This document shows, one piece after another, positions 24,527-32,442 of a stretch of 64,000 bases of DNA; the first letter of the stretch is position 1; each line of letters begins with the position of its first letter. Source of the DNA: UBA4782 sp034430215 (GTDB lineage: Bacteria > Chloroflexota > Anaerolineae > Anaerolineales > Anaerolineaceae). Below the pieces are notes generated by a model. That model was given only the letters and a program-made list of their open reading frames with translations, made no database searches and was not told the DNA's origin. The position numbers and the translations under genes are program-made. The stretch is from positions 1-64,000 of the forward strand of contig DAOUFE010000034.1 in the NCBI GenBank assembly GCA_034430215.1, given 5' to 3'.

Positions 24527-24800
24527 TTATTTTCAATTCCTTACAAAACATATTTGCTGAATTTTTATATATTTCCGAGTGTGATGCAACATTTGGATCA
24601 TGCTTGCTCAAACGCAGCAATCGCTTCTTACATAAACGCGATACGAATTCAGGCGAAAATCATTGCGCACAAAAGAATCAAAAATCCATTTTCATGATGA
24701 AATGCTTTTGGCAGAATGCTGCTATTTTCGTAGAGAATAATTAGTTTATGACCTTCATGACTTGAGTATCATAGGTTGAATTTTTAAAACCAAATTTGAC
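24527..24800. other. Intergenic stretch without a recognisable feature
   Basis: About 270 bases between the TetR gene and the RRM gene promoter. It is AT-rich and all frames are broken by stops. I see no tRNA, terminator with U-run, or long inverted repeat. Confidence 0.5.
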
Positions 24801-24925
24801 TTGACAAATTCTTTTACTTTGTGTGTTATAATAACTTTCTATCACAAGTGGGCTAGTGTGCGTTCGCCGCCAGTCAAGTTGATGGCGGTGTTATTATTCA
24901 CCAGATCTGCTAAAAAGGAAAATCA
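24801..24925 (+). promoter_or_regulatory. Promoter and long leader of the RRM RNA-binding protein gene
   Basis: TTGACA is at 24801-24806 and TATAAT at 24827-24832, 20 bases apart; the shifted GTTATA (24825-24830) gives 18. The leader is about 85 bases and contains a hairpin with CCGCCA and TGGCGG arms around GTCAAGTTGA, and an AAGGA ribosome binding site near its end. Long structured leaders are typical of cold-inducible RNA-binding protein genes. Confidence 0.55.
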
Positions 24926-25294
24926 ATGGAAGTCAAATTATATGTCGGTAATTTATCATTCTCTACTACTGAGGATGAACTTCGTACGCTGTTTACACAA
25001 GCAGGTACGGTAACAGATGTGGCGCTAATCAAAGACCGAGACACTGGAAGGTCTAAAGGATTTGCTTTCGTCACAATGGCCTCACAAGCAGAAGCAGATC
25101 AGGCGATCAAAACGCTCAATGGCACTAGCTTTGGTGATCGTGAACTAAAGGTCAACCCTGCCCGACCGCGTGAAGAAAGCGGCGGACGTGGCAGTTTTAG
25201 CCCTCGTGGCGGCAGCTATGGTGGCGGTCGTTCACAAGGTGGTTTCGGTGGCGGTCAACGTAATCGCAATAGCGGTGGCGGACCTCGCCGGTAA
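24926..25294 (+). CDS. RRM-type RNA-binding protein
   Basis: A 122-residue protein. Residues 1-80 form one RNA recognition motif with RNP2 LYVGNL and RNP1 KGFAFVTM. The tail (about 82-122) is rich in Gly, Arg and Ser (RGG-like boxes), as in cyanobacterial and Chloroflexota Rbp proteins, which bind RNA and often respond to cold. It is followed 33 bases later by a cold-shock protein gene, and both are probably expressed as one cold-responsive unit. Confidence 0.95.
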   Translation: MEVKLYVGNLSFSTTEDELRTLFTQAGTVTDVALIKDRDTGRSKGFAFVTMASQAEADQAIKTLNGTSFGDRELKVNPARPREESGGRGSFSPRGGSYGGGRSQGGFGGGQRNRNSGGGPRR

Positions 25295-25327
25295 TTGGTT
25301 TATGTAATAAGAATGGAGTAATACAAT

Positions 25328-25537
25328 ATGTCAGAACGTGTTCGTGGTACGGTAAAGTGGTTTAACAACAGCAAGGGCTATGGTTTCTTAGCTCCCGAAA
25401 ATGGCAACGATGTCTTCGTCCATTTCAGCGCAATAACGGGCGATGGTTATCGCACTCTGGAAGAGGGTCAGACTGTCGAATTCTCGATTGAGCAAGGTCC
25501 CAAAGGCCAGCAAGCCGCTAATGTAGTCGTACTGTAA
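25328..25537 (+). CDS. cspA: Cold-shock domain protein
   Basis: A 69-residue single cold-shock domain. The RNA-binding motifs are GTVKWFNNSKGYGFL (RNP1 KGYGFL) and VFVHFSAI (RNP2), with the usual end QGPKGQQAANVVVL. It acts as an RNA chaperone that melts secondary structure. GGAG lies shortly before the ATG. A strong terminator follows, so it is the last gene of the RRM-csp unit. Confidence 0.97.
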   Translation: MSERVRGTVKWFNNSKGYGFLAPENGNDVFVHFSAITGDGYRTLEEGQTVEFSIEQGPKGQQAANVVVL

Positions 25538-25553
25538 ACCCGAGACCAAACCG

Positions 25554-25584
25554 AAACTCCCGCTTTAAGGCGGGAGTTTTTTTA
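25554..25584 (+). terminator. Rho-independent terminator after the cold-shock gene
   Basis: Ten-base arms AAACTCCCGC (25554-25563) and GCGGGAGTTT (25570-25579) with a six-base loop, followed by a T-run. Confidence 0.9.
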
Positions 25585-25711
25585 TTTAAACACTATCCTA
25601 TTTAATTATAAGAATATTCACCTTTTTATTTCCCCCTTTTTTAAAAAAGATGAAAACAGAGAGGAAAAGCGAATCAATAGTTTATATCCTATCTGATATA
25701 GCTTTTCCTGA

Positions 25712-25720
25712 TGGTAAAAT
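25712..25720 (+). promoter_or_regulatory. Extended -10 promoter of gatB
   Basis: TGGTAAAAT ends nine bases before the gatB ATG, giving a leader of zero to three bases. No ribosome binding site is present in that gap. Confidence 0.5.
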
Positions 25721-25729
25721 GGAAACACC

Positions 25730-27193
25730 ATGGCATACATTATTGATATCGGCCTGGAAGTACACGCAGAGTTGACCACCCGTTCGAAGATGTTCTGTTC
25801 CTGTCCGGTGGTTGAGCCAAACCAGGTGCAACCCAACAGTGCGGTTTGCCCGGTTTGTCTTGGATTACCAGGCACATTGCCGGTGGTCAACAAGCAAGCT
25901 GTGGAATTTGGTTTGCGAGCTGCACTGGCATTGAAATGCACCATTGCTTCCACATCAATTTTTGCGCGAAAAAATTACTTTTACCCGGATCTTCCCAAAG
26001 GATACCAGATCTCTCAATATGAATATCCACTGGCAGAACACGGCATCCTGCCCATTCGTACCAGCCAGGGAAATAAGTCCATCCGTATTCACCGGGTACA
26101 TCTGGAAGAAGATACCGGCAAGTTGACCCATGTGGACACCAAAAACGAAAACTATACCCTGGTGGATCTTAACCGTGCAGGCGTCCCCCTGTTGGAAATC
26201 GTCTCTGAACCTGACATGCATTCTGCAGAAGATGCACGAGCGTATGCAGAAGGACTGCGGAAATTACTGCGTCACCTGGGGATCAATTCTGGGGATATGG
26301 AAAAAGGAGCCATCCGATTCGAGGCAAATGTCTCCATCAGACCTGAAAACAGCAGTACATTAGGCACACGGGTAGAAATCAAGAATCTAAACAGTTTTCG
26401 CGCCATGGAGCACGCCATCGCCTATCAGGTGGAACAACAGATCAAGACACTGGAAGCAGGCGAACTGGTTGTACAGGAGACTCTGGGTTGGAATCCCGAT
26501 AATGAGATCACCTTTTCTCAGCGAAGCAAAGAAGAAGCCCATGATTACCGGTATTTTCCTGAGCCTGATCTGCCTCCCCTGGTAGTGGATCAAGAATGGA
26601 TAAATCGGATAGCCCGTGACATGCCCGAACTGCCATTTGCGCGATACACCCGATTCATGGAACAGTATGGGCTGAGTGACGCTGAAGCGGCATTGTTGAC
26701 AGAAGATAATGCCACCGCCCGGTATTTTGAAACCTGTATAAATACTGCTAGTGAAGTTCCGGCTCATCTGATCTTCACTTGGATGACAGGTGAAATCTTT
26801 GCATACCTCAACCAAAGCGGAAGCTCGATCGATACGATCAAAGTGCAACCACAAGAATTTATGGAATTACTGCACTATGTTCACTCGAAAAAGATCACTC
26901 CCAATACTGCCAAATCAGTATTGTTGGAGATGCTGCTAACCGGTAATACCGCCAGTGCTCTCATCGAGAAAAAAGGCTTGCAGCAAGTTTCTGATGTCGA
27001 GGAGATAGCAGATTTGATCAGCGAAGTATTGAATAGTCACCAGGAAGAAATGAAATCATACCTGACGGGTAAAGAAACACTTAGCAATTGGTTCTTTGGT
27101 CAAGTGATGAGAAAAGCATCTGGGAAAGCAAATCCTCAAGTAGTACGATCTGAGTTAGAAAAGCAATTGCAAGAAAGAAAATCAAAAAAATAA
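25730..27193 (+). CDS. gatB: Aspartyl/glutamyl-tRNA amidotransferase subunit B
   Basis: Subunit of the GatCAB enzyme, which converts Glu-tRNA(Gln) or Asp-tRNA(Asn) to the amide forms. Family signatures are clear: IGLEVHAELTTRSKMFCSCP with metal-binding cysteines and CPVCLGLPGTLPVVN, then RKNYFYPDLPKGYQISQYEYPLAEHG, HLEEDTGKLTH and KGAIRFEANVSI. The YqeY-like tRNA-binding tail spans about 330-480. Length 487 is standard. Neither gatA nor gatC is adjacent, so the subunits are dispersed. The ATG has almost no leader after its -10 box. Confidence 0.97.
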   Translation: MAYIIDIGLEVHAELTTRSKMFCSCPVVEPNQVQPNSAVCPVCLGLPGTLPVVNKQAVEFGLRAALALKCTIASTSIFARKNYFYPDLPKGYQISQYEYPLAEHGILPIRTSQGNKSIRIHRVHLEEDTGKLTHVDTKNENYTLVDLNRAGVPLLEIVSEPDMHSAEDARAYAEGLRKLLRHLGINSGDMEKGAIRFEANVSIRPENSSTLGTRVEIKNLNSFRAMEHAIAYQVEQQIKTLEAGELVVQETLGWNPDNEITFSQRSKEEAHDYRYFPEPDLPPLVVDQEWINRIARDMPELPFARYTRFMEQYGLSDAEAALLTEDNATARYFETCINTASEVPAHLIFTWMTGEIFAYLNQSGSSIDTIKVQPQEFMELLHYVHSKKITPNTAKSVLLEMLLTGNTASALIEKKGLQQVSDVEEIADLISEVLNSHQEEMKSYLTGKETLSNWFFGQVMRKASGKANPQVVRSELEKQLQERKSKK

Positions 27194-27212
27194 AAAATTC
27201 GGGAGGGAAGTC

Positions 27213-28919
27213 TTGAAAAGTCGATTACCCATTACTACAGAAGAATTGATGCAGGCAGAATGGAAGGATTTTGAACCAGCAGCTACTGAATTGGCAGATC
27301 ATGCATTGAATAGTAATAATCTATACGATTGGTTAGCTGACTGGAGTAATTTTGCCAGCAAAGGTTTCGAGCTTTATAACCGTCTGTATATCGCAAGAAC
27401 ACTCAACACCGACGATAAACAGGTTGAAGAGCGTTTCAACACTTTTATGGATGATTTCTATCCCAAATTGCTGGCATCGGAGCAAAAATTAAAAGAGAAA
27501 CTGATCGCCAGCAACCTGGAACCAGAAGGGTTTGCCATTCCCTTGCGTAATATGCGTTCTGATGCTTCCCTCTTTCGCGAAAGCAATCTGCTGTTGTTCA
27601 GCGAAGTGATGAAGCTCAGCAGCGAATATGATCGGATCATTGGCTCCCAAACTGTTCAATGGGATGGAGAAGAAGTCACGGTGACACAGCTTCGACCTGT
27701 TTTTCAAGAAACTGATCGCAAGCGCCGTGAAGATGCCTGGCGGTTATCGATGGATCGCTGGTACGCTGATCGAGATGCGATCACAGCGGTGTGGCAAAAA
27801 CTCCTTCCTTTACGGTTAAAAATTGCCGCCAACGCAGACAAACCTGATTTCCGTACCTATCGCTGGCAATTCCTGCAACGCTTTGATTACACACCCCAGG
27901 ATTGCTACTCATTTCATGATGCGATCGAAGAGGTTGTAGTACCTGCCGCCTACCATATCTATGAAAAACGCAGACAACAATTGGGGTTGGATGTTTTGCG
28001 TCCCTGGGATTTGGACGTAGACACGACCGGTTTACCCGCACTAAAACCTTTTAGAAATATTGATGAGCTTACCAAAAAAACAGCTATCATTTTTAATAAA
28101 GTTGATCCAGAACTTGGGCAATATTTCTCCACCCTGATGCAAGAAGGTCTGCTTGATCTGGGAAACCGCAAACATAAAGGACCAGGTGCATATTGCATAG
28201 ACCTGCCCTCTATCCGTAAACCATTTGTTTTTGCGAATGCTGTAGGAATTCATGATGATGTCGCCACTCTGCTTCATGAGAGCGGTCATGCTTTCCATTT
28301 TCTTGAATCATGCAGGCTGCCATTCTATCACCAACTTAATCCACCGATGGAATTCGCCGAAGTGGCATCCATGTCGATGGAACTGCTCGCTGCGCCTTAT
28401 CTGACAGATGATCATGCTGGTTTTTATGATCCATCTGAAGCTGCAAGGGCTCGAATCCAGCATATTGAATCTAACATTCTTTTCTGGCCATATATGTCGA
28501 TCGTCGACCTCTTCCAACATTGGGTATATGAAAATCCTCAGGATGCCATGGATGGAGATGCCTGTGATGAGGTGTTTGGCAAATTATGGGATCGTTTTAT
28601 GCCTGGTGTGGATTGGACTGGGTTGGAAAAATATAAGGTTACTGGCTGGCATCGTAAAGCTCATATTCATGCTGAACCTTTTTACTATATCGAGTATGGG
28701 CTGGCGCAGTTGGGAGCAACTTTGATCTATGGTAACGCTCGAAAAGACCAACAGGCAGCGGTTGCCAGCTATCGCAAAGCACTGGCTTTAGGTGGTACTG
28801 TGCCACTACCGGAATTATATAAAACAGCCGGTGCACGCCTGGCGTTTGATTCAAAGACTCTGAAAGAAGCTATCAAAATATTGGAAGATGTGCTGGTAGA
28901 ATTGCAGGCCCAGATCTAA
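27213..28919 (+). CDS. M3-family oligoendopeptidase
   Basis: Zinc metallopeptidase of 568 residues that would degrade short peptides in the cytoplasm. The catalytic motif is LLHESGHAFHFLE (HExxH) with a downstream Glu in MEFAEVASMSMELL. It starts with TTG: GGGAGGG at 27201-27207 lies five bases before it and no ATG fits better. It is only distantly like the second M3 enzyme at 44679, so the two are old paralogues. It follows gatB by 19 bases. A terminator lies just downstream. Confidence 0.92.
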   Translation: MKSRLPITTEELMQAEWKDFEPAATELADHALNSNNLYDWLADWSNFASKGFELYNRLYIARTLNTDDKQVEERFNTFMDDFYPKLLASEQKLKEKLIASNLEPEGFAIPLRNMRSDASLFRESNLLLFSEVMKLSSEYDRIIGSQTVQWDGEEVTVTQLRPVFQETDRKRREDAWRLSMDRWYADRDAITAVWQKLLPLRLKIAANADKPDFRTYRWQFLQRFDYTPQDCYSFHDAIEEVVVPAAYHIYEKRRQQLGLDVLRPWDLDVDTTGLPALKPFRNIDELTKKTAIIFNKVDPELGQYFSTLMQEGLLDLGNRKHKGPGAYCIDLPSIRKPFVFANAVGIHDDVATLLHESGHAFHFLESCRLPFYHQLNPPMEFAEVASMSMELLAAPYLTDDHAGFYDPSEAARARIQHIESNILFWPYMSIVDLFQHWVYENPQDAMDGDACDEVFGKLWDRFMPGVDWTGLEKYKVTGWHRKAHIHAEPFYYIEYGLAQLGATLIYGNARKDQQAAVASYRKALALGGTVPLPELYKTAGARLAFDSKTLKEAIKILEDVLVELQAQI

Positions 28920-28955
28920 AGAAAGTTTACCGGTTTACAAAGTAGCGCGCTAAAC

Positions 28956-28990
28956 CCACCCTGTATTTCACCATGCAGGGTGGTTTTTTT
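28956..28990 (+). terminator. Rho-independent terminator after the M3 peptidase gene
   Basis: CCACCCTG (28956-28963) and CAGGGTGG (28976-28983) pair around a 12-base loop, followed by seven Ts. Confidence 0.85.
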
Positions 28991-29022
28991 GAGCAGAAAA
29001 GTCTCCCAAAGAACTCGTTGGG

Positions 29023-29124
29023 TCACTGATCGCTCTTATCGGGATCCTTGAGAATAGCAGCCACGCTGCACATCCCAAACAGGACACCGATCAATCCAAT
29101 CGTGAAATAGATTATCCCAGACAT
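29023..29124 (-). CDS. Small single-span membrane protein (33 residues)
   Basis: A short frame encodes MSGIIYFTIGLIGVLFGMCS, then VAAILKDPDKSDQ. Residues 4-25 form one hydrophobic helix and the tail is charged. A GGAG ribosome binding site sits about eight bases before the ATG on the minus strand. The size and shape fit known small regulatory membrane proteins, but I recognise no family. It lies alone between two + strand genes. A TATATA about 20-30 bases upstream could serve as a -10 box. Confidence 0.5.
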   Translation of the reverse strand: MSGIIYFTIGLIGVLFGMCSVAAILKDPDKSDQ

Positions 29125-29176
29125 TGCGCACTCCGTTGTATTAATCACTACTCTATATACGCTTAAACCATCTGAT

Positions 29177-29204
29177 TTGTTTCATTTTAGAGCAATGATA
29201 TAAT
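29177..29204 (+). promoter_or_regulatory. Promoter of the NADH dehydrogenase gene
   Basis: TATAAT at 29199-29204 with a weak TTGTTT 16 bases upstream. The leader to the ATG at 29317 is about 105 bases. Confidence 0.4.
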
Positions 29205-29226
29205 TAGGACAATAAATATCTTATTA

Positions 29227-29283
29227 ATAACGGGTAAATTTCATTTTGTTGTTTTGTTAATTATGAATCAAGTAACCCGTTAT
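29227..29283 (+). repeat. Long-range inverted repeat in the ndh leader
   Basis: ATAACGGGT (29227-29235) and ACCCGTTAT (29275-29283) are perfect 9-base inverted arms separated by 39 bases. They could pair in the RNA leader or form two operator half-sites. Confidence 0.4.
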
Positions 29284-29316
29284 CAGGATGATAGTTACTC
29301 ACAAAAGTGAATTCAT

Positions 29317-30570
29317 ATGAAAAACGAAACCTCTCTTCCCCATGTTGTCATTGTTGGCGCCGGTTTTGGTGGTTTAAATGCTGCAAGAGCATTCAAAGAT
29401 AAACCTGTGCGTGTCACGATCATTGACCGGCAAAACTTTCATCTTTTTCAACCATTGCTATATCAAGTTGCCACGGCAGGATTATCTCCACAGGATATTA
29501 CTTACCCGGTGCGCGGCATTTTACGGAAACAGAAAAATGTTGAGTTCAGGCTGACAGAAGCAAAGGGAATCGATACTCACACGAAAATGTTGCTCTCCAC
29601 CTGCTGTGACGTTCCTTATGATTATCTGATCCTGGCGGTAGGTGGAGTTACCAATACTTTTGGCATGCAAGACGTAGCTGAATATGGTCTGGGGCTTAAA
29701 TCCATTCATGACGCCAATTCCATACGCAATCATTTATTGCGCTGCTTTGAACTGGCAAGCCAATCGCAGGATATCGAGGAACAAAGATCGCTGCTTACTT
29801 TTGTGGTGGTGGGTGGCGGCCCGTCAGGGGTGGAATGCTCAGGTGCCATTTCCGAGCTTATCCGGCTTGTATTATCCAAAGATTACCCTCGCCTTGATAC
29901 AGGGTTAGCCCGGGTGATCCTTCTCGAAGCAACCCAGCGCTTGCTGCCTGGGATGCCGGAAGACCTTGGGCAAGCAACGATGGAAGCGCTGCAGAAAAAG
30001 AAAGTGGAAGTGCGTTTTGGAGCGCAGGTAACCGGTTTTGACACCATTCTGGTTACCCTCAAGGATGGTTCCGTCATTCCTGCACAGACTTTGATCTGGG
30101 CAGCAGGGGTAAAAGCTGCAGAACTAGTGGAAAAACTGGATGCAGAACGCGGCAGCCAGGGAAGAGTGAAAGTTGCGCCTACTTTACAGGTACCAGGGCA
30201 TCCTGATATCTTTGTGATCGGTGACGCCGCTTATCTGGAAGAGAATGGGCACGGGTTGCCTATGGTGGCACCTGTAGCCATCCAGCAAGCACAACATGCT
30301 GCGATGAACATTCTGAATTCCATTAACCACCAGCCTTTGCAGCCTTTTAAATATCACGATAAAGGGTCACTGGCAACTATCGGGCGTAACCAGGCAGTGG
30401 CTTATATTGGCGGATTGAAATTTAAAGGGTTGTTTGCCTGGCTGGTCTGGCTGGTAGTTCATATTATGCAGTTGATCGGGTTCCGCAACCGGCTGGTGGT
30501 GCTGGTGAACTGGGCATGGGATTACTTCTTCTTTGACCGGGCGCTGAGGTTGATCACACCAGAGAGGTAA
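29317..30570 (+). CDS. ndh: Type II NADH dehydrogenase
   Basis: Single-subunit, non-proton-pumping NADH:quinone oxidoreductase at the inner face of the membrane. FAD-binding motif VIVGAGFGGLNAARAF near residue 12, quinone/FAD contact FHLFQPLLYQVATAGLSP, NADH-binding VVVGGGPSGVECSGAI (about 165-180), and FVIGDAAYLEENG with GLPMVAPVAIQQAQHAA. The C-terminal part holds LFAWLVWLVVHIMQLIGFRNR, a membrane-attachment region. Length 417 is normal. It is monocistronic with a terminator shortly after the stop. Confidence 0.94.
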   Translation: MKNETSLPHVVIVGAGFGGLNAARAFKDKPVRVTIIDRQNFHLFQPLLYQVATAGLSPQDITYPVRGILRKQKNVEFRLTEAKGIDTHTKMLLSTCCDVPYDYLILAVGGVTNTFGMQDVAEYGLGLKSIHDANSIRNHLLRCFELASQSQDIEEQRSLLTFVVVGGGPSGVECSGAISELIRLVLSKDYPRLDTGLARVILLEATQRLLPGMPEDLGQATMEALQKKKVEVRFGAQVTGFDTILVTLKDGSVIPAQTLIWAAGVKAAELVEKLDAERGSQGRVKVAPTLQVPGHPDIFVIGDAAYLEENGHGLPMVAPVAIQQAQHAAMNILNSINHQPLQPFKYHDKGSLATIGRNQAVAYIGGLKFKGLFAWLVWLVVHIMQLIGFRNRLVVLVNWAWDYFFFDRALRLITPER

Positions 30571-30581
30571 ATAAGATTACG

Positions 30582-30614
30582 AACAAGCGCTGATTAGAGA
30601 TTTCGGCGCTTGTT
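30582..30614. terminator. Terminator between ndh and the kinase gene
   Basis: AACAAGCGC (30582-30590) and GCGCTTGTT (30606-30614) pair around a 15-base loop. It lies between convergent genes and may serve both directions, though U-runs are short. Confidence 0.65.
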
Positions 30615-30634
30615 TCATGAATAAGAATTCTCAA

Positions 30635-32326
30635 TCAGCCATTACTTACACAGCGAAAGCCAATGGTATGGTTCGCGTCAATTGTCCGATGTTTATCTCG
30701 ACAGGTACAGCGGATTTTCTCTTTTAAACTGAACCAAGAACCCCCTCGCAGCACGTGAAATTCGCCGTTGGTAGGACCAGTTGGATTAATCCATACCTCC
30801 TGACGATTGTAATAATAATATTCATCATAAAAGTCAAAAACCCATTCCAACACGTTACCAGCCAAATCCAGAACACCAAAAGGGCTCACACCATTAGGGT
30901 AATTTCCTGCAGTGATTGTTCCTTTCATAGATCTGCCATAATTTGCGAAGGAGTAATCAGTTCTTTCTCCCCATGGATAGGTTCTCTGATCTGTCCCTCG
31001 TGCAGCTTTTTCCCATTCGGCTTCGGTTGGTAAGCGACTACCCACCCACTGGCAGTATGCCTGAGCATCATTCCAATTGACTTGTACGACAGGATGACCG
31101 TCTTTTCCCTGAATGTCGCTTTTCTGCCCAAAGGGATGCCTCCAATCAGCCCCGTTTACTTTATGCCATTGGTTGCCAACAGTAATCCATGACCAGCCAT
31201 TTATCTCTGCATGAGTCCGGTAATGGGTAGCGGAAACAAAATTTGAAAACATCCTGTTTGTTACCGGTATCTGATCGATCCAAAAAGCATCTACCTGGAC
31301 AGTATGCGCAGGTCCTTCATCAGAATGACTGTTTTGTGAACCCATAATAAATTTTCCAGCAGGTATATAGACCTGCACCATGCCGTCTTTCGCTCTAACG
31401 CTGGTTGTTCCAATTGCCAGATGGGTACTTTGCTGAATAGAGGGGATGTGCACCTGTGACGCCAATACCGTTGCTGGCATCCCCGCTGGTATTTTTGGAG
31501 GCTGAATAGTGTGAGGATGTGGAACAACCTTATGTTCCATCGCCTGGTGAAATTCTGCTGCACTGGAGAACCGGTCATCTTTTTGCAGCGCCATCGCTTT
31601 TTGAACTACACGATCAATTTCAGGCGAAACCTGTACATTAATGGCGCGTAAAGCGGGCAATGGTTGACCCATAAAACGCGCCACACTTTCCGGTGGCACC
31701 TGACCAGTCAGCAGGGCATACATGGTTGCGCCAAGCGAATAGATATCACTGCGTTCATCTGTTCCACTCATCATGAACTGCTCTGGGGGTGAAAACCCGG
31801 GGGTAGCTGCCCTGGCACCCATTGTGGTTTGCTGTTGACCCTGATACACCTTTGCTACCCCAAAGTCTACCAGTATGGCATGACCCTTGGGGTTAATAAT
31901 AATGTTTTGTGGCTTGATATCGCGATGAATGATCTGTGGGTTTTGCCCATGAAGATATTCCAGCGCTTCACATACTTCACAGATCCATTCTATCGTTTGA
32001 CCTTCGGGAACAATACCACGGGAATTGATGATCGCTTCCAGATTCTCGCCTTCTACAAATTCCATTACCAGGTATTGCCCCAAACCTGGTGTAATAAAGT
32101 GATCGTGTACTGTTGGTAATCCCGAATGCTTAAGGCGATAAAGAATGCGTGCCTCACGCATGAACTGGTTGGCAGCTTCAGGGGTGCTTTCCAGATTTTC
32201 TTTGACCACACAGGGGCCATCCATATTCAGATCCCAGGCACGATAGACTGTACCAAACCCACCTTTGCCAATTTGTTGCACAATGCGATAACGATTGTTG
32301 AGAACCTGACCTTGTTGAAGCGGCAT
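30635..32326 (-). CDS. Ser/Thr protein kinase fused to a formylglycine-generating-enzyme-like domain
   Basis: Residues 12-265 are a PknB-type kinase: GKGGFG (20-25), Lys42 in VVKE, HRDIKPQN (134-141), DFG (154-156) and the PPEQ activation-segment end. A proline-rich linker without a membrane helix leads to a FGE/SUMF1 domain (about 315-562) with FIMGS, LPTEAEWEKAARG, YPWG, GNVLEWV and GFRCV. The two copper-binding cysteines of true FGE are not at their usual place; after VLRGGSW the segment reads FSLKEKIRCTCRD. The FGE part is therefore more likely a binding or sensing module, as in diversity-generating and defence proteins. Cytoplasmic, monocistronic. Confidence 0.92.
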   Translation of the reverse strand: MPLQQGQVLNNRYRIVQQIGKGGFGTVYRAWDLNMDGPCVVKENLESTPEAANQFMREARILYRLKHSGLPTVHDHFITPGLGQYLVMEFVEGENLEAIINSRGIVPEGQTIEWICEVCEALEYLHGQNPQIIHRDIKPQNIIINPKGHAILVDFGVAKVYQGQQQTTMGARAATPGFSPPEQFMMSGTDERSDIYSLGATMYALLTGQVPPESVARFMGQPLPALRAINVQVSPEIDRVVQKAMALQKDDRFSSAAEFHQAMEHKVVPHPHTIQPPKIPAGMPATVLASQVHIPSIQQSTHLAIGTTSVRAKDGMVQVYIPAGKFIMGSQNSHSDEGPAHTVQVDAFWIDQIPVTNRMFSNFVSATHYRTHAEINGWSWITVGNQWHKVNGADWRHPFGQKSDIQGKDGHPVVQVNWNDAQAYCQWVGSRLPTEAEWEKAARGTDQRTYPWGERTDYSFANYGRSMKGTITAGNYPNGVSPFGVLDLAGNVLEWVFDFYDEYYYYNRQEVWINPTGPTNGEFHVLRGGSWFSLKEKIRCTCRDKHRTIDANHTIGFRCVSNG

Positions 32327-32375
32327 GTATCACCCCATGTGATTATTTCCTTGTATTGTACTTTATTTCACGTTA

Positions 32376-32419
32376 AGATAAAAAGACTTCAGAAGTCTCA
32401 TTGTAAACTTCTGAAGTCT
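32376..32419 (-). terminator. Terminator of the 33-kb membrane protein gene
   Basis: AGACTTCAGAAGT (32384-32396) pairs with ACTTCTGAAGTCT (32407-32419) over a 10-base loop. In the minus direction TTTTTATC follows. Each arm is itself almost palindromic, so alternative small hairpins are possible. Confidence 0.8.
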
Positions 32420-32442
32420 GTATACGATAAGGATCTAACGCT

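Noticed and set aside
29255..29272. Rex-type operator TTG...CAA in the ndh leader
   Set aside because: The arms match poorly beyond the outer three bases on each side.
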